A DNA stretch of 12,686 bases from Clostridia bacterium (GTDB lineage Bacteria; Bacillota_A; Clostridia; Oscillospirales; CAG-272), in contig JAFQVU010000102.1 in assembly GCA_017407885.1 (NCBI GenBank), positions 1 to 12,686 on the forward strand, in the 5' to 3' direction. Under the pieces are notes generated by a model. It saw nothing but the letters and a program-made list of their open reading frames with translations, was not told where the DNA came from and did not search any database. Shown here in pieces: positions 1-6,540 of this stretch (positions within the stretch are counted from its first letter, which is position 1; the number at the start of each line of letters is the position of its first letter). A program made the translations under genes and the position numbers.

Positions 1-1187
1 AGCAGCTCAAAATGAAGCGGATCAAGGTCAGTTATTCCAAGAAGGAATGCAACAAGGCTTCCTGCGCCCGAGCCTCGTCCGGGACCGACGGGTATTCCGT
101 TTTTCTTCGCGTATCCGACGAAATCCTGAACTATCAGGAAGTAATCGGAGTACCCCATACGCGCTATGACCTCAAGTTCATACTCTATTCGCTCAAGGTA
201 TTCGCCCTCGGGATGTACGTTCGTATATACAATCCGTTTTGTATCAAGACGGCGTGTCAGTCCGTCCATAGTGAGAGTGCGCAGATATTCGACAGACGAA
301 AGTCCATCCGGCGGAGTAAATGCAGGCAGATACAGCTTTGAAAAATCAAAGTCGAAATTACATTTCTCGGCTATGCGGATGGTATTTTCAATAGGACTGC
401 CGAGCGGCTCGTTATCAAGATATCCGAACAGCCCGTGCATTTCTTCGGTGGTCTTATAATAAAACTCGTCCGTCTCAAAGCCGATTGGTCTGCCGTCCGT
501 AATAACATTGTTTGTCTGGATGCACATGAGTATCGCCTGACTGTCCGCATCCCCCCGGCGCAGATAATGTGCATCGTTTGTCGCGACAAGCGGTATCGAC
601 AGCTCATGTGAAAGCTTCACGATCTCACGGTTGACAAGTTTTTGTTCTTCAAGTCCGTGATCCTGCAGTTCAAGGTAATAGTCATCGCCAAACAACGATT
701 TCATTTTTTCGGCGTGCTCACGCGCCGCAGTATAGTCGCCGCCGACTATCGCACGCGGAATATATCCTGCAAGGCATGCAGACATGGCGACAAGCCCCTC
801 GTGATGAGCTTCGAGCAATTCCATATCAATACGCGGCTTCGAGTAGAAGCCTTCCTTGAATGCGCTGGTGACCATAGAGATAAGATTCTTGTATCCAACC
901 TCATTTTTGCAAAGCAGTACAAGATGATAGCTTCCGCTGTCCTCTCCGTGATCGCGGTCAAAGCGTGTACGCCTTGCAAGATAGACCTCGCATCCGATTA
1001 TCGGCTTTATCCCCTCTGCCTTGCAGGCATTGTAAAACGCCACCGCACCGTACATTACACCATGATCCGTGATAGCAACAGCACCGTGTCCGCACTCTTT
1101 GGCGCGACGAGGTATCTCGGCGATGCGGCATGCACCGTCGAGAAGACTGTATTCACTGTGCAGGTGAAGATGTACGAAATCCGACAT
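1..1187 (-). CDS. dnaE: DNA polymerase III subunit alpha (DnaE), N-terminal part, cut by window edge
   Basis: Catalytic subunit of a C-family replicative DNA polymerase. About 395 codons are visible and the gene runs off the low-coordinate edge; the full family length is roughly 1100-1200 residues. The N-terminal PHP domain begins with [13 protein letters not shown] (residues 6-18) and continues with ITDHG (39-43), GCEVY (65-69), SACLAG (136-141) and NDAHYL (204-209). The set of PHP metal ligands known from this family appears complete: H8, H10, D17, H42, E67, H88, C138, D205 and H207. The visible end carries the C-family polymerase core motif [20 protein letters not shown]. The start is ATG at 1187; an in-frame TAA lies just upstream and a GAGGT ribosome binding site about 10 bases before it. 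It follows the ybjQ gene after 69 bp. In Clostridia dnaE commonly lies downstream of whiA. The frame is open throughout. Identification is secure. Confidence 0.96.
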   Translation of the reverse strand, partial: MSDFVHLHLHSEYSLLDGACRIAEIPRRAKECGHGAVAITDHGVMYGAVAFYNACKAEGIKPIIGCEVYLARRTRFDRDHGEDSGSYHLVLLCKNEVGYKNLISMVTSAFKEGFYSKPRIDMELLEAHHEGLVAMSACLAGYIPRAIVGGDYTAAREHAEKMKSLFGDDYYLELQDHGLEEQKLVNREIVKLSHELSIPLVATNDAHYLRRGDADSQAILMCIQTNNVITDGRPIGFETDEFYYKTTEEMHGLFGYLDNEPLGSPIENTIRIAEKCNFDFDFSKLYLPAFTPPDGLSSVEYLRTLTMDGLTRRLDTKRIVYTNVHPEGEYLERIEYELEVIARMGYSDYFLIVQDFVGYAKKNGIPVGPGRGSGAGSLVAFLLGITDLDPLHFEL

Positions 1188-1256
1188 TTTTAGTTATACC
1201 TCAATTTTTAATTTGCTCCTACGCCAGATTGCGGCTCTGATCTATGAAATTACGAT

Positions 1257-1574
1257 TTACTTATTGATAAATTTCACAGCAGTTCCGTATACAATAACCT
1301 CTGCGGCACCCTGCATGACTGCCGCTGATGCATAACGAATGTTAACAATCGCATCCGCCCCGAGAGCTTCCGCTTCTTCCACCATACGTTTTGTAGCAAT
1401 CGCACGCGCCTCATTCATCATTTCGTTATATGCGTTTAATTCGCCGCCGACTAAAGTCTTAAAGGACTGCATAATATCCTTTCCGATATGCTTCGACTGA
1501 ATAGTACTGCCTTTAACTAACGATAATGTTTCTAACTCCTTGCCGCTGATGTAATCAGTATTTACTAATATCAT
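1257..1574 (-). CDS. YbjQ family protein (UPF0145 / PF01906)
   Basis: A 105-residue protein of the YbjQ family, a small soluble family of unproven function often labelled 'heavy-metal-binding' on weak grounds. Recognisable family segments are the N-terminal MILVNTDYISGKE, then LVKGSTIQSKHIGKDIM, VGGELNAYNEMMNEAR, a helix rich in Glu/Ala, GADAIVNIRY, and a C-terminal AAEVIVYGTAVKF. The length is normal for the family. I chose ATG at 1574 because the protein then begins exactly as family members do and AAAGGGTG lies about six bases upstream; a GTG at 1583 and an ATG at 1580 in the same frame would add only three residues and sit inside the ribosome binding site. Its first 20 bases overlap the end of the upstream small membrane protein gene, implying translational coupling. 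No cysteine cluster or catalytic motif is visible, so no biochemical role is assigned. Confidence 0.9.
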   Translation of the reverse strand: MILVNTDYISGKELETLSLVKGSTIQSKHIGKDIMQSFKTLVGGELNAYNEMMNEARAIATKRMVEEAEALGADAIVNIRYASAAVMQGAAEVIVYGTAVKFINK

Positions 1575-1788
1575 CTTCATCACCCTTTTTTATTTCATTT
1601 ATTCTTTCTATGCAAACCTTGATAATCAACACCGAAAATACAATCGGGAAAAATCCGAAAAGATATTTCCATATCCCGTCGAAAAGCGATATTAGAAAAC
1701 CAAAGTAAGCTATATAATACAGCACCATAATGACCGAAACCACTATCGGCGCGATTATTTTTCTTTTACGTTCTTTCAACTGCTTCAC
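1555..1788 (-). CDS. Small two-helix membrane protein, hypothetical
   Basis: A 77-residue protein that I cannot assign to a named family. It has a strongly basic N-terminus (KQLKERKRK), a hydrophobic segment at about residues 11-36, a second at about 42-60, then a charged tail ending KKGDEDDISKY. The positive N-terminus and two helices predict both ends in the cytoplasm (inference). The start is GTG at 1788; an in-frame whiA stop lies 15 bases upstream, so the protein cannot extend much further. No clear ribosome binding site is present, and translation may depend on coupling to whiA. Its 3' end overlaps the ybjQ start by 20 bases. This tight overlap suggests the two products act together, perhaps with the membrane protein tethering or assisting the YbjQ-family protein. 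The coding strand is visibly richer in A and T than the flanking genes. It is probably a real gene; its function is unknown. Confidence 0.72.
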   Translation of the reverse strand: MKQLKERKRKIIAPIVVSVIMVLYYIAYFGFLISLFDGIWKYLFGFFPIVFSVLIIKVCIERINEIKKGDEDDISKY

Positions 1789-1803
1789 CCCAAAAATCTT
1801 AAA

Positions 1804-2724
1804 TCACAAAGTAGGCTTCCAATCGAGTATCTTTTTAAGTCTGTGGTTAACGCCCGATTTGGTAATTGGCGGCGTATGCAACTCTGCAAGCTGCAAAAGC
1901 GTAGCATCAGCGTGTTCAAGCCGCAGATGCGCGGTAATACGAAGCTCGTCGGGCATCCGTTCAAGCTCGCCGCTCACTTTAAGCGCCTTTATCGCGGCAA
2001 TCTGTGCACCTGCCGCCTTTGTGGTCTTTTCTATATTAGCGACCTCGCCGTTAGCTATTCGGTTCATATCCGAACGAAGCTCACGCTCGATCTTTTTATT
2101 CATTATTGTAAATGCCGCATTGTTTGCGCCTATAAACGCAAGAAAATTTTCAATGCTCTCGCTGTCCTTGTAGTAAAGCACCTGCTCTGTCTTTCGTGTG
2201 GTTGTCTTTGCTTCAAGTCCTAGCTCATTAAGTAGCCCAGACAGCCTGTCCGCGAATTTACCGTCAGTAAAATTCATCTCAAGATGATATCCTTTTTCCG
2301 GATCGGTAAGCGTCCCCGATGACAAGAAAACGCCGCGCAGGAATGCCGCCGTACAATTCTGACAGCGAAGCATTTCTGCTTTTATCTCGCTCTCATTTTC
2401 TCCATCGGTATAACGGAACGCATAGAAAAGTCTTTCAAGCTCGCGTTTCTGTACAACCGTGATCTTACAGCTTCGACGCTCATCCGCATCGCCGCTTTTT
2501 TTGTCGGTTATATATAGATTTCCTTCTATTGAATGTTGATCCCGAAGCCATTTAACGGCAAGTCCTGCAAGCTCCTCACTCGCGCTCACAAGTTTTATTC
2601 GTGAGCGTGTAAAAATATCAGCCGCCCACAGTATTCCGTAAAGCTCGGCCCTGCGACAGCAATCATGCTTCATCGTATCGGAGATCGCGGCAAGATTAGC
2701 TTTAGTATCCAGTGCAAATGACAT
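1804..2724 (-). CDS. whiA: DNA-binding protein WhiA
   Basis: WhiA is a DNA-binding protein of Gram-positive bacteria, related to LAGLIDADG homing endonucleases but without nuclease activity. It affects sporulation septation in Streptomyces and cell division and chromosome segregation in Bacillus. This one has 306 residues, a normal length. Visible features are an N-terminal region ending in CQNCTAAFLRGVFLSSGTL (around 140-160), the LAGLIDADG-like fold continuing through YYKDSESIENFLAFIGANNA, the linker NRIANGEVANIEKTTKAA, and a C-terminal helix-turn-helix ending PPITKSGVNHRLKKI, the family hallmark. The ATG start at 2724 has GGGAGG about five bases upstream. It follows rapZ by 35 bp, a gap occupied by a perfect 10-bp hairpin. 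In most Firmicutes a yvcK gene sits between rapZ and whiA; it is absent here. Identification is secure. Confidence 0.96.
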   Translation of the reverse strand: MSFALDTKANLAAISDTMKHDCCRRAELYGILWAADIFTRSRIKLVSASEELAGLAVKWLRDQHSIEGNLYITDKKSGDADERRSCKITVVQKRELERLFYAFRYTDGENESEIKAEMLRCQNCTAAFLRGVFLSSGTLTDPEKGYHLEMNFTDGKFADRLSGLLNELGLEAKTTTRKTEQVLYYKDSESIENFLAFIGANNAAFTIMNKKIERELRSDMNRIANGEVANIEKTTKAAGAQIAAIKALKVSGELERMPDELRITAHLRLEHADATLLQLAELHTPPITKSGVNHRLKKILDWKPTL

Positions 2725-2735
2725 GATATCCTCCC

Positions 2736-2761
2736 AAACGTCGGGAGAATACCCGACGTTT
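2736..2761 (-). other. Perfect 10-bp stem-loop between rapZ and whiA
   Basis: On the transcript strand AAACGTCGGG pairs with CCCGACGTTT around a six-base loop. The hairpin takes in the first two bases of the rapZ TAA stop region and ends next to the whiA ribosome binding site (TTTGGGAGG). There is no run of U after it, and the next gene starts within 12 bases, so it is unlikely to be a strong intrinsic terminator. It could reduce read-through, protect the 3' end of a processed rapZ message, or influence access to the whiA start (inference). The palindrome is seen directly; its role is not. Confidence 0.6.
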
Positions 2762-3617
2762 ATTTTGTAATATCCCGGTGTATCGTCACCGTTTTATATT
2801 CGCCCTTGCGTATATGCGCCGAAAGAGCTTCACATATCGCAACCGAACGGTGTTTTCCGCCCGTACAGCCGATAGCAACTATCAACTGTGTTTTACCCTC
2901 TTGGCTGTAAAGCGGCAGAAGGTAATCTATCATATCACAGAGTTTGTCAACAAACACATTTGTCTCTTCATGTGAAAAGACAAAATCGCGTACCGGCGCT
3001 TCAAGTCCTGTATGGTCCTTCAGCTCATCGTGATAATACGGATTTGGGAAACATCTCACGTCAAACACAAGATCCGCTTCAACCGCCGCGCCGTGCTTGA
3101 ATCCGAAGGACATGCAAGTAACAAGCAGTCCGCTGCCAATATCGGAATTTACAATACCGCAAATTTTTTCTTTTAACTGTACGGGTGTCAGTTTTGTAGT
3201 ATCCACAGTATAATCGGCACGCTGTACTACAGTAGAAAGGATGAGACGTTCCGCTTTCAGTGCTTCAATCATACTTATATTTTTCGCCGCGACAAGGGGA
3301 TGTGTTCGTCTTGTAAATTTGTAGCGGCCGATTATGACTTCATCCGCGCAATCAAGGAAGACAGTACGGCAGTTGAACCCTTGCGCACGAAGCAAATCAA
3401 GCTCCGAAAAAAGCGTTTCAAACTCAACCTCACCGCGCACATCCACGATAAACGCGACCTTATCGAGCTTACCCGGTGTCACACTGTATATCTCGGCAAA
3501 TTTCGGAATAAGCTGTGCCGGCATATTGTCAATACAGTACCAGCCGAGGTCCTCAAGCGTATTCGCCGCCTGCGATTTCCCTGCGCCGGACATTCCCGTA
3601 ATTATCAAAAATTCCAC
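2760..3617 (-). CDS. rapZ: RNase adapter / nucleotide-binding protein RapZ (YvcJ)
   Basis: RapZ (YvcJ in Bacillus) is a cytoplasmic P-loop NTPase. In E. coli it guides RNase E to the sRNA GlmZ and so controls glucosamine-6-phosphate synthesis; in Gram-positives its role is less clear, and it has been linked to competence in Bacillus. The 285 residues match the usual length. A Walker A motif GMSGAGKS lies at 8-15, followed by the family segment LGWYCIDNMP (24-33), and a Walker B-like VAFIVDVRGE follows around residues 54-63. The conserved C-terminal signature GCTGGKHRS is at 250-258. The start is GTG at 3617 with GAGGA about eight bases upstream. It sits 20 bp after murB, consistent with a link to cell-wall precursor supply, and just upstream of whiA. 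The usual partner gene yvcK (glmR) is missing from its normal place after rapZ. Confidence 0.96.
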   Translation of the reverse strand: MEFLIITGMSGAGKSQAANTLEDLGWYCIDNMPAQLIPKFAEIYSVTPGKLDKVAFIVDVRGEVEFETLFSELDLLRAQGFNCRTVFLDCADEVIIGRYKFTRRTHPLVAAKNISMIEALKAERLILSTVVQRADYTVDTTKLTPVQLKEKICGIVNSDIGSGLLVTCMSFGFKHGAAVEADLVFDVRCFPNPYYHDELKDHTGLEAPVRDFVFSHEETNVFVDKLCDMIDYLLPLYSQEGKTQLIVAIGCTGGKHRSVAICEALSAHIRKGEYKTVTIHRDITK

Positions 3618-3637
3618 GTTTTGTTCCTCTATTCTTT

Positions 3638-4543
3638 TCAGTTCCCGATATATCTTACTTCACATTCGATGTCATAACCGGTCTTGTTCTTGACCTCATC
3701 CTTGATGATTTCAATAAGTTCAAGTACATCCTTGGCAGTCGCACCGCCGCGGTTGATGACAAATCCGGCGTGCTTTTCGGAGACCTCTGCCCCCCCGACG
3801 CGTCTGCCCTTTAAGCCTACCTCGTCGATTATCTGCGAGGTGATAAATCCGTTGCCGCGCTTAAAAGTACTGCCGGCACTTGGGTATTCAAGCGGCTGTT
3901 TTTCGCGCCGTCTTGACATATAGTCATTCATTTTCGCCTCTATCTCATCTCGCTCACCGTGAGTAAGTGTGAGCGCTGCAGAGAGTATCACCTTCGTGCT
4001 GTCCATGTACACGCTGTGTCGGTACGCAAATTCATGCGCCGCTCCCGAGGCAGTACCGCACTCGCCGCTGGCAAGGTCGTAGTATCTGCTTGATGTGACC
4101 ACCTGCGACATATCACCGCCGTACGCGCCGGCATTCATGTAAATACCTCCGCCGAGCGTCCCCGGGATACCGTAAGCAAATTCAAGTCCGGCAAGCGAAT
4201 TCTTCGCCGCATATCCTGCAAGCCGTGTAAGCGGCACGCCTGCTTCTGCGGTAATAGATTTACCCGACACACTGCACGCACGCATACCTGTGAGTATGAC
4301 CGCCGCACCGTCGTAGCCATCGTCTGAAACGAGGACATTTGTACCATTGCCAAGGACAAGCGTCGGAATATTCTCCTCGCGAAGAATATCAAATACCTTC
4401 ACCGCTTCATCGCACGAGCTTGGGAATACCGCAAGCCGCGCCGCCCCGCCAATGCGAAAGCTCGTATGAGGCGCAAGCAATGTGTTTTCGCTATATTCGA
4501 TTTTCACATCCGTCAGGCGCGTGAGCGCGTTCTGGTAGTTCAT
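3638..4543 (-). CDS. murB: UDP-N-acetylenolpyruvoylglucosamine reductase (MurB)
   Basis: FAD-dependent cytoplasmic enzyme that reduces UDP-GlcNAc-enolpyruvate to UDP-MurNAc with NADPH, the second committed step of peptidoglycan synthesis. The 301-residue protein shows TSFRIGG (27-33), the FAD-binding GNGTNVLVSDDG (65-76), GIPGTLGGGIYMNAGAYG (125-142), the catalytic-type YRHS (R175), and PSAGSTFKR (221-229), whose Ser225 is the usual proton donor position. Near the end, HAGFVINRGGATAKDV (258-273) and the terminal E-C-E-V-R motif (293-297) complete the family pattern. The length fits the shorter Gram-positive form. The ATG start at 4543 follows AAAGGAG by about five bases. It lies 27 bp after yjjG and 20 bp before rapZ, whose ribosome binding site falls in that gap. 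All key residues are present. Confidence 0.97.
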   Translation of the reverse strand: MNYQNALTRLTDVKIEYSENTLLAPHTSFRIGGAARLAVFPSSCDEAVKVFDILREENIPTLVLGNGTNVLVSDDGYDGAAVILTGMRACSVSGKSITAEAGVPLTRLAGYAAKNSLAGLEFAYGIPGTLGGGIYMNAGAYGGDMSQVVTSSRYYDLASGECGTASGAAHEFAYRHSVYMDSTKVILSAALTLTHGERDEIEAKMNDYMSRRREKQPLEYPSAGSTFKRGNGFITSQIIDEVGLKGRRVGGAEVSEKHAGFVINRGGATAKDVLELIEIIKDEVKNKTGYDIECEVRYIGN

Positions 4544-4570
4544 AATTGCTCCTTTAAAGTAGTTATTGCA

Positions 4571-5263
4571 TCACATAAACAATTCAAGCAGCTGCGCATA
4601 TCCACCGACTGTTACAGTCGGAATTATATCCGTCCCATTCACCTCACCTCGCGGATTGTACCAAACCGTATCAATTCCTGCCGTGATACCGCCTGCAATA
4701 TCGCTCGCAAGTGAATCGCCGATGATAACGCTCCCCTCTCGCCTGCCTTCTCCAATATGTGCGAACACATAGTCGAAATACTCTCGCATGGGCTTTGGTG
4801 CACCTGCATCCTCGGAAACGAATATGTCCCTGAAATACGGGCGAATCGGTGAAGCATAAAACCGCTTTTTCTGCGTATGCGAAACACCGTTTGTAACAAT
4901 GTACATTTCGTACTTTTCAGAGAGACGTCGGCAAAGCTCCTCTGCCCCACAGAAAAGCTCCGAACAATCGGCAAGCGCATCGACATATTCCGCATTTGCC
5001 CTCTTTCCGTCAACGCTTACGGGTACAGAGAGAGTATCAAAGAACAGCGCAAAACGGTTATCCTGCAAATATTCCTTGGTTATTTCTCCCCGTCCGAAAC
5101 GCGCCCACAGCTCGGAATTAATAGCTCTGTACCTGTCAAAATCCGCCGCATTATATTGTATGCCGTGGGATGCCATTACTATACCGAATGCCGACCTTTC
5201 CGCGCCCTCAAAGTCGAAGAGCGTCATATCCGCATCGAAAAGGAGTGTCGTGTATTTTCTCAT
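4571..5263 (-). CDS. yjjG: YjjG-type noncanonical pyrimidine nucleotidase (HAD family)
   Basis: Predicted soluble HAD-superfamily phosphatase of the YjjG group; the E. coli member removes phosphate from dUMP, dTMP and damaged or noncanonical pyrimidine nucleotides, keeping them out of DNA. The 230-residue protein carries all four HAD motifs: LLFDADMT (nucleophile D10, acid/base D12), the motif II residue T124 in IVTNG, K157 in GAPKP, and the acidic pair D183/D188 in IGDSLASDIAGG. A helical cap region lies between motifs I and II (about 20-100), as expected. The start ATG at 5263 overlaps the tyrS TGA stop (ATGA, four bases) with no good ribosome binding site, so translation is probably coupled to tyrS. 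The subfamily call rests on length and the overall pattern; another HAD phosphatase specificity is possible. Confidence 0.87.
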   Translation of the reverse strand: MRKYTTLLFDADMTLFDFEGAERSAFGIVMASHGIQYNAADFDRYRAINSELWARFGRGEITKEYLQDNRFALFFDTLSVPVSVDGKRANAEYVDALADCSELFCGAEELCRRLSEKYEMYIVTNGVSHTQKKRFYASPIRPYFRDIFVSEDAGAPKPMREYFDYVFAHIGEGRREGSVIIGDSLASDIAGGITAGIDTVWYNPRGEVNGTDIIPTVTVGGYAQLLELFM

Positions 5264-6468
5264 TTCGCAATAAACTTGTGGAAGACCTTCTTGCCCTTCT
5301 TTATGATAACGCCGTCAGCGAGCTTCGCCGCTTCAACGACTGCGTCAAAACGCTCTACTTTAACGTCATCGACAGAGATACCGCCCTGCTGGATAAGGCG
5401 CTTCGCCTCGCCCTTTGACGGCGCGAGCTTTCCTGCAACAAGCAGGTCAACAACAGTAGTATCAACGCCATCAACCTCGGTAGTAGGCATATTCTCACTC
5501 GAACCGCTTCCTGCGAATACCGCACGTGCCGCCTCAAGTGCCTTGTCAGCCTCCTCCTTGCCGTGTACCATATTGGTAAGCTCGTATGCAAGTATTTCCT
5601 TCGCCTTATTGAGCTGTGCGCCCTCCCACGAGGACATCTCGCGAATCTGCTCCATCGGCAGGAAGGTGAGCATACGGATACATTTGAGCACATCCGCATC
5701 ACCGACGTTACGCCAATACTGGAAGAAATCAAACGGAGAGGTCTTGTTCGGGTCAAGCCATACAGCGTTGCCTGCGGTCTTACCCATTTTCTTACCGTTT
5801 GAGTCGGTAAGAAGCGTGATGGTCATAGCGTATGCATCCTTGCCGAGCTTCTTTCTGATAAGTTCAGTACCGCCGAGCATATTCGACCACTGGTCATCGC
5901 CGCCGAACTCCATATTACAGCCGTACTTCTTGAACATATAGTAGAAGTCGTAGGACTGCATTATCATATAGTTGAATTCAAGGAACGAGAGTCCCTTCTC
6001 CATTCTCTGCTTGTAGCACTCCGCACGGAGCATGTTGTTTACCGAGAAGCATGCGCCGACCTCACGAAGCAGCTCAACGTAGTTGAGATTAAGCAGCCAA
6101 TCTGCGTTATTGACCATCATCGCCTTGCCCTCGCCGAATTCGATGAATCTCTCCATCTGGCGCTTGAAGCACTCGGCATTGTGGTCGATATCCTCTTTAG
6201 TGAGCATTTTTCTCATATCGGTACGTCCCGACGGGTCACCGATCATGGTAGTACCGCCGCCGATAAGCGCAATCGGCTTATTGCCTGCCATCTGCAGACG
6301 CTTCATAAGTGTGAGCGCCATAAAGTGACCTGCGGTAAGCGAATCGGCAGTACAGTCAAAGCCGATATAGAATGTCGCCTTACCTTCGTTTATCATCTCG
6401 CGGATGTGTTCTTCATCCGTTACCTGCGCAATAAGTCCGCGCTCCACAAGCTCTTCGTATAATTTCAT
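5260..6468 (-). CDS. tyrS: Tyrosine--tRNA ligase (TyrRS)
   Basis: Class I aminoacyl-tRNA synthetase that charges tRNA-Tyr. The 402-residue protein has the tyrosine pocket segment FYIGFDCTADSLTAGH (33-48, including the HIGH-like AGH), GGTTMIGDPSGRTD (71-84), the tyrosine-binding QSYDF (171-175), the pocket segment EFGGDDQWSNM (187-197) and the KMSKS-type loop KKMGKT (226-231). A C-terminal S4-like RNA-binding domain occupies about 340-400 (SKGEAKRLIQQGGISVDD). The length and architecture are typical of the TyrS group in which the second signature reads KMGKT. The ATG start at 6468 is preceded by AAAGGAAGG at suitable spacing. Only 72 bp separate it from recN, too little for a full T-box leader, and no T-box motif is visible, so regulation of tyrS here must come from elsewhere in the operon or be constitutive. 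Confidence 0.97.
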   Translation of the reverse strand: MKLYEELVERGLIAQVTDEEHIREMINEGKATFYIGFDCTADSLTAGHFMALTLMKRLQMAGNKPIALIGGGTTMIGDPSGRTDMRKMLTKEDIDHNAECFKRQMERFIEFGEGKAMMVNNADWLLNLNYVELLREVGACFSVNNMLRAECYKQRMEKGLSFLEFNYMIMQSYDFYYMFKKYGCNMEFGGDDQWSNMLGGTELIRKKLGKDAYAMTITLLTDSNGKKMGKTAGNAVWLDPNKTSPFDFFQYWRNVGDADVLKCIRMLTFLPMEQIREMSSWEGAQLNKAKEILAYELTNMVHGKEEADKALEAARAVFAGSGSSENMPTTEVDGVDTTVVDLLVAGKLAPSKGEAKRLIQQGGISVDDVKVERFDAVVEAAKLADGVIIKKGKKVFHKFIAK

Positions 6469-6483
6469 TGTTTTATACCTTCC

Positions 6484-6515
6484 TTTTGTTATGTTTTTTA
6501 TTTTGTTATGTTTTT
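6484..6515 (-). repeat. Two 15-base direct repeats in the tyrS leader
   Basis: The + strand word TTTTGTTATGTTTTT occurs at 6484-6498 and again at 6501-6515, a 17-base period. On the transcript strand this gives two A-rich units directly upstream of the tyrS ribosome binding site. It is probably a small tandem duplication; an unstructured A-rich leader can aid ribosome loading (inference). No protein-binding role can be claimed from sequence alone. Confidence 0.55.
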
Positions 6516-6540
6516 GTATAGTGTGAGGTTTGCGCTGATA

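Noticed and set aside
1188..1256. Promoter or terminator between ybjQ and dnaE
   Set aside because: Only a four-base stem (CAGA/TCTG) and A/T-rich sequence are visible; neither a terminator nor a paired -35/-10 could be supported.
2736..2761. Intrinsic terminator after rapZ
   Set aside because: The stem is strong, but no U run follows and the whiA ribosome binding site begins at once, so termination is unlikely to be its main role.
4877..5941. Long plus-strand open frame of 354 codons opposite yjjG and tyrS
   Set aside because: It runs antisense to two genes with complete catalytic motifs, has low-complexity Ser/Thr/Pro composition typical of a shadow frame, and shows no recognisable domain.
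6503..6540. Promoter in front of tyrS (TATACA as a -10 box)
   Set aside because: No acceptable -35 element lies about 17 bases upstream, and A/T-rich leaders give such -10 matches easily.
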